NCBI GenBank assembly: GCA_027625915.1
Contig: JANTQA010000042.1
Span: 5,964,001 to 6,028,000, forward strand
Reading direction: 5' to 3'
DNA length: 64,000 nucleotides
From: Anaeramoeba flamelloides
Lineage: Eukaryota > Metamonada > Anaeramoebidae
Part shown: positions 59,588-64,000 of the stretch, piece by piece
Position numbering within the stretch: the first letter of the stretch is position 1
Layout: every line of letters starts with the position of its first letter
Made by a program: the position numbers and the translations under genes
Notes under the pieces: model-generated
Databases searched by the model: none
What the model was told of the DNA's origin: nothing
The model's input: only the letters and a program-made list of their open reading frames with translations

Positions 59588-59599
59588 CGTATCCATCTT
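59086..59599. repeat. Family P MITE end, then AC and AT microsatellites
   Basis: TTAAGGTTTACAATCCCTG at 59086 opens a short family P remnant (to about 59240). An AC repeat lies at 59307-59343 and AT/ATAC runs at 59358-59380 and 59551-59590. The last run directly precedes the start codon of the 5-phosphatase. Confidence 0.7.
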
Positions 59600-61504
59600 A
59601 TGAACAATAGCATTTTGAATAAAAATTTTAATAATAAGATCATTTTACCAGAATTAGGAAGAAATTCATTTTCAATACCAAAAGTATTTAGACAAGATCA
59701 TATTTTAACATTTGAAGTTGAAAAAAAATTCAAGGCCAAAAAAAAACAGCCGATGTGCTTTGTTGTTGATCGAAAGGAATGTGTAATAAAAATACTTAAA
59801 GGTGATTTAAAGGTAAGAAACAAATATATCACAAAAAACATTAACCGAACTGAAAAAAAGAACAAAAAAGTAAAAAGGGCCTCTTCTGCGCATGATTTAA
59901 ATAAAAAAAAATCACAAACAATTGTACAAAAACGAGAAGATATGATCAAAATCCATAAGGTGTACAAACCAGATTCATTATTTTCATATATCCGGACTAT
60001 TGGCGACGGGACAAAATTCCGAATAAAATGGGAAGTTTCCAAGAAAAGCCATTTTAATAATTATTGCTTCACTTCGGGGGTCGTACGGGAAAGGTTTTTA
60101 AGTGAAATCGAGGATATTAAAACATTTTCGATGGGCAAAAGGGCGACATTGGCGTTATTGAAACCGCAGAAGTTGAAAGTGTTTACCTTCACTTGGAATT
60201 TAGGCGATGCGCAGCCGCCGGAAAATTTTGCGGATGTCATTCCAAAAGATCACAACATCGATATTTTTGCATTCACCGTGCAGGAGAGCGATTACCCATA
60301 CAGAGAGGGGATGGGTTCCACCGAGAACGATTGGATTATTACGACCAGTAAGGCAATTGGGCCAGATTACATTTTACTATGCAAAAATAACTTGCTGTCA
60401 ATAAGATTACACATCTTTGTGAAGAACACACTGATACCTACTATCCATACTGTCAATACCCAGACTGAAGCCACGGGGCTGGGGCACATCATTGGCAATA
60501 AGGGCGGTGTCGGCATTAGCTTTTACATACGGGATATCGGATTTTGCTTTGTTGGCTGCCACTTAGCTGCACGTACTGAACGGCTCTTGATAAGGGCAGA
60601 AAATTACCGCGAAATTATATCTGGTTTGAAATTCGGAGTCAGCCAATTGGAATTAACAGAGCAATTCCATTATTTATTTTGGTTTGGAGATCTCAATTAC
60701 AGAGTGGAATTACCCTACGACCTTGGGGTCAAAATTGCAAAAAAAAATAAACTTTATCATCTGTTAAGACATGACCAGTTAAACAAAGAACTCAAAGCCG
60801 GTAGGGTGTTTGAAGGATTCCAAGAAGGCGAAATAAACTGGAAGCCCACATACCGATACGATCGCGACAGTTCTGGTGAATTTTCCAAAACAAAGTTTAG
60901 AACGCCTTCCTATTGCGATCGCATTTTATGGAAATGCTTGCCAGAAGTGAATCTTAAGCAGCTGTCTTACAAGCCACATTTTGGATTCAACACCAGCGAC
61001 CATAAGCCTGTAACTTCCGTTTTTCAAATTGAAATCCCTCCCTGGAAATCCCTGAACATTTTGGATTCGAGATCCTTTTGTGTGGTAGAATTCCCTTTTC
61101 TCAAGGGCTTCAATATTGGTAATGCAAAGCTTTCTTTAGAACAGAAGGCAATACCAACACATATTGAATTCTACGGCAAAATGTTGCAGAAAGGATCCAA
61201 AACAGAAACAAAATCACAAATTGATCCAGATTTTAGAGAAATTCCCAAATTGTATCCCTTCATCACTTCAAAAAATTTATTAAAGCAGCAACATGTTTTT
61301 TTCTTGGTCAAAAAAAAAAATACCCTCATCGGAACCGGTTCCGTCGCACTCAAGTATGCATGCGAAGAAAATCCAATTGATTTCCAAACAGTAATTCGGA
61401 AGAGAGGTCTGTATATGGGGAAACTATTAGGTAAAGTTCATGTTAGATGGCCTACCATTGAATGGCTTACTAAAAAGAATTTTTTACAATCAATGAAAAA
61501 TTAA
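59600..61504 (+). CDS. Inositol polyphosphate 5-phosphatase, SHIP-like
   Basis: Intact frame of 634 residues from ATG at 59600. The upstream in-frame extension would be translated AT microsatellite, so it is left out. Residues about 30-175 look like a PH-type fold with a Lys-rich insert. The catalytic domain spans about 190-480: TFTWNLGDAQPP at 197-207, VQES at 227-230, GNKGGVGISF at 299-308, GCHLAAR at 319-325, FWFGDLNYR at 360-368, PTYRYDR at 416-422, PSYCDRILW at 436-444 and SDHKPV at 466-471. All key residues of the Mg-dependent nuclease-like fold are present. Residues about 485-620 resemble the C2 domain of SHIP phosphatases. It should remove the 5-phosphate from phosphoinositides or soluble inositol phosphates at membranes. 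GC is highest in the catalytic part. Confidence 0.94.
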   Translation: MNNSILNKNFNNKIILPELGRNSFSIPKVFRQDHILTFEVEKKFKAKKKQPMCFVVDRKECVIKILKGDLKVRNKYITKNINRTEKKNKKVKRASSAHDLNKKKSQTIVQKREDMIKIHKVYKPDSLFSYIRTIGDGTKFRIKWEVSKKSHFNNYCFTSGVVRERFLSEIEDIKTFSMGKRATLALLKPQKLKVFTFTWNLGDAQPPENFADVIPKDHNIDIFAFTVQESDYPYREGMGSTENDWIITTSKAIGPDYILLCKNNLLSIRLHIFVKNTLIPTIHTVNTQTEATGLGHIIGNKGGVGISFYIRDIGFCFVGCHLAARTERLLIRAENYREIISGLKFGVSQLELTEQFHYLFWFGDLNYRVELPYDLGVKIAKKNKLYHLLRHDQLNKELKAGRVFEGFQEGEINWKPTYRYDRDSSGEFSKTKFRTPSYCDRILWKCLPEVNLKQLSYKPHFGFNTSDHKPVTSVFQIEIPPWKSLNILDSRSFCVVEFPFLKGFNIGNAKLSLEQKAIPTHIEFYGKMLQKGSKTETKSQIDPDFREIPKLYPFITSKNLLKQQHVFFLVKKKNTLIGTGSVALKYACEENPIDFQTVIRKRGLYMGKLLGKVHVRWPTIEWLTKKNFLQSMKN

Positions 61505-61819
61505 TATTTTATTCCAAAATGAATCATTTAATTTTTTTTTTTTTTTTTTTTATAATTCTTGATTTTTAATAATTTTTGTTATTTTTTCTTTTTTAATTTA
61601 TAAGAACAATTTATCAAACATTGTAAAATTTTTTATTGATTTAAATTTAATGAAATAATTATTTTTTAAATATCATTTTTTATTTATTTTCGTTTTTAAT
61701 CAGAAAAATTATATTTTAATTTTCTTCTTATATTTTTTTTAAATAGATTAATATTTTAAAATGATTTTGTGAAAAATTTTTATTTGATTTTGTACCGCCT
61801 CGATAATTTATATAGTTTT
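61505..61819. other. 3' flank of the 5-phosphatase gene
   Basis: T-rich with a T-run at 61532-61550. No feature seen. Confidence 0.5.
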
Positions 61820-61936
61820 TGATTTTTTATACTTTTTACCTTTTCCAAATTTCCTTTCTTAGGTTGCTTGGGCTCTATGTTCCTTCTCTTTTTGTTTTTT
61901 TAGGTGTTTGGGAAAGGTAAAAAGTATAAAAAATCA
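61820..61936. repeat. Hairpin with ~30-bp arms
   Basis: GATTTTTTATACTTTTTACC at 61821 pairs with GGTAAAAAGTATAAAAAATC at 61917-61936. The pairing extends through CCTTTTCCAAA and TTTGGGAAAGG. The 50-bp loop is T/C-rich. Confidence 0.75.
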
Positions 61937-62170
61937 TTATAAGAATTGGTTGACCTGATCATGACTAACCCAACCAAACTTGTTCATGATCAGATCTTCG
62001 ACGAGGACTTATGCAACTGAACTGAATCCAACCAATGCGATCTGAAACCAACCAAAGTGAACCGAATTGAACTTTCCGTACTATCTGTCGAGTCGTTACT
62101 TGGACTGGGTTTTTGCTGTCGAGTCGGTATCTTGTACTGGGATTTTGCGAAAACAAGATTTGGGAAACTT
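61937..62170. other. GC-richer island with short repeats
   Basis: TGATCATGA at 61959 and TTCATGATCA near 61982 form a hairpin. CCAACCAA..GCGATCTGAAA/CCAACCAAAGTGAA recur. On the minus strand, two units of about 32 bp contain CCGACTCGACAGC and ACGACTCGACAGA. The composition is far from the surroundings. A minus-strand frame (61965-62156) has no motif. Origin unknown. Confidence 0.5.
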
Positions 62171-63316
62171 ACAAAAAAAAAAAAATAAAATAATAAAAAA
62201 AAAATAAAATAACACAAAAAAAAAAATACACAAAAAAAAGCAAAGCAACTGAAAAGAAAATTTCGAAAACCAAATCTTATTCTTAAAAAAACCAGAGCTT
62301 TTTTAGATTCAACCCATCTATAAAGTTCTAAATCAAAATTTAATAAACAGCCTTTTTCATTTGATCTATAGTTGTTCAAATATTTAGAACTCTTTATTAA
62401 AAACAACCCATGGTGGCGATCCAAAAAAAAACAAAAGGAAACAACCACCAGCCTATTCAACACTTGGGGTACCCCAAAAAAAAAAAAAAAATTACTGAAG
62501 TTTTTTCTTTTTTCTATTATTTTTTGACTCTTTCATTTCTTGCTTTTCTTTCTCTTTTTCTTGTCTTTTTTCCGAAATAATTTATTCTTTTCATTTTTTA
62601 AAGAAAAGATATCCTTTGAGCTGTAATCCTGCTTACATTACAGTTAGGATAAAAAACCCTAAATACAATTTTAGAGTTTCAGGCAAATAGGAGGTAATTT
62701 TGTTGAATCACCTCTGCTCAACAATAAAAAAAAAATTTATATAGTTTTTTCCTTTAATATGGAAATCTTAATTTTAAATTATTTTGTTTTTAAAATTAAA
62801 GTAAAGTGAATATTTATTGTTTTGATTTCAGAAATAAAGATATTTTTTGTTTTCACTGAAAAAAATGTTTTTTATAAAGATTTCAAAATTAAATACCTAG
62901 GTTGCATTATTTAACTTCCCAAAAGAATTGTGAACATTTTGAACTGGATCAATAAATAAGTAGTAGTATAATATAACTATTAATTATTATTTAGGGGATA
63001 TTAACACTTTGATATTTTTGAGAAAGTCAAAGTTCATATTTATACTTTTTTTAGTTAATTACTTTTGATAACTACTAATTAGAAATCATTTAGAAATAGA
63101 GTATGATTAAGATTGCAATATAATTTAGATGTAAAAAATATGGAAATCATTAAGTTATTTCCAATATTTGAAAAATTTTAGATCTTTTACTCAACTCAAA
63201 TTGACTAAAAGAGAAAGTATTTTTTCTATTGAAAAATTTGGAAAATGATATTTAAAGTTATTTTAGGAAAATTTAACTATTATTTCTTTTTTTGAAGTTT
63301 TATTTGTAAATCTACA
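62171..63316. other. Intergenic, no gene recognised
   Basis: A-runs at 62174-62240 and 62476-62490. The stretch 62690-62725 (GGTAATTTTGTTGAATCACC) repeats in reverse at about 56130-56165. No gene seen. Confidence 0.5.
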
Positions 63317-64000
63317 GTCAGTTTCAAATTTAAGGAACAAACTTTAAACAAAATTTAAGTTACAAAAAAATCTCAAATGAAGGCACAAAATTTGGAATTT
63401 ATATTTTTACAAATTATTTTACTATATAGTAGGGAAAAAAATACCGGACAAGAAAAAAATCCCTGACAAGATTTTTAATTGTGAATATTAGTAAAATTTT
63501 TGTCTAATTTCAATAAAATCCTTATTATAAATAACCAATTTTTTTATGAGATTAGTAATAAACCTACCTAAAGTTCATCAAAGTAAGGTGTCTCTAGAAT
63601 ACCCAAGTAATTGTTTGATAGCCTAATGTTGATCAACTTTTTTTGAAAAACAATCGAGTTTTATTGAGGTTTACTAGAGTTTGGAAAATGATAATTTTTC
63701 TTCTTGTTTTTTGATTGGTTGAATGGTGTTTTGAACAAGTGTGATTTCATCAATCATCATTCTAATAAGTGGGGGGGTTATAATTGAAAAAGTTCGATTT
63801 TTAAAAAAAGGAATTTGATTGTAAATAGCTGAAATTACATAATAATTTTACTAATATTCACAATTAAAAATCTTGTCCGGGATTTTTTTCATGTTAGGTA
63901 TTTTTTTCACTGCTCTAATTTGAATTTGATGCCTTAATTTGAGATATTTATTGTGACTTAAATTTTCTTTGAAAGGTTGTGCCTTAAAAGTGGAACTGAC
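63317..64000. mobile_element. Family Q palindromic MITE interrupted by family R MITE
   Basis: Outer arms GTCAGTTTCAAATTTAAGG at 63317 and, in reverse complement, GTCAGTTCCACTTTTAAGG at 64000 match the intact 196-bp copy at 16196-16391. The inner element is 63428-63914 (487 bp) with ends AGTAGGGAAAAAAATACC and AGCAGTGAAAAAAATACC and long inverted repeats (AAGATTTTTAATTGTGAATA). Confidence 0.8.

Noticed and set aside
59525-59599. Upstream extension of the 5-phosphatase with IYIYIYIHIHIR
   Set aside because: It begins at TTG and is translated AT/ATAC microsatellite; the ATG at 59600 is the better start.
1-64000. LTR retroelements, virus-derived genes or Polinton-like elements
   Set aside because: No paired LTRs, integrase, capsid or protein-primed polymerase sequence was recognised.

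Overview
This window looks like nuclear DNA from an AT-rich free-living protist. The genes are eukaryotic (signal recognition particle receptor, gamma-SNAP, costars, an IFRD-family protein, PH, PX and RGS domains, an inositol polyphosphate 5-phosphatase). The two introns I can place are GT-AG. Every intact gene whose stop I can see ends in TAA. Proteins carry long Lys/Glu/Asn-rich low-complexity inserts. The style fits an amoeba or amoeboflagellate such as Anaeramoebae or Amoebozoa, but the sequence does not fix the species.

Genes are sparse. In order they are: the N-terminal exon of a probable RGS-domain protein (504-1348, -); SRP receptor alpha (4307-6340, +); gamma-SNAP (12086-13144, -); a costars/ABRACL protein (20472-20729, +); two paralogues of an unrecognised WKYA-SHCRC family (26716-27405 and 31187-32644, both -); a two-exon IFRD-family gene (38484-40531, -); a decayed PX-domain gene (50685-51900, -) with possible BAR-like remnants at 44.4-45.2 kb; a two-exon PH-domain protein (52642-53070, +); and a SHIP-like inositol polyphosphate 5-phosphatase (59600-61504, +). 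These are housekeeping and signalling genes (ER targeting, vesicle fusion, phosphoinositides, actin) and form no single pathway.

Most of the rest is mobile-element debris, heavily nested. I see a broken 3.2 kb hAT transposon and a 0.7 kb deletion derivative of it. I see several TA-flanked (Tc1/mariner-like) and TTAA-flanked non-autonomous families with inverted ends, several large foldback elements, and five 5'-truncated copies of one LINE family. One LINE copy at 54 kb has a clean 16-bp target-site duplication and a poly-A tail. No LTR retroelement, viral element, CRISPR array, rRNA or tRNA gene was recognised.

The most unusual signal is a family of hairpin-module arrays (about 7.6-8.5, 25.2-25.4, 29.7-30.2, 35.4-36.7, 42.8-44.0, 48.5-49.7 and 56.2-56.8 kb). 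Each is built from a few near-perfect palindromes about 60-70 bp long. Each has a head of repeated AGTGCC-like units ending in CCTAGG and a tail near AAAACCTAACG. Several sit inside LINE copies. In two different pairs of LINE copies they occupy the same position of the LINE open reading frame, while sister copies have the empty site. This looks like an undescribed mobile or LINE-associated element class.
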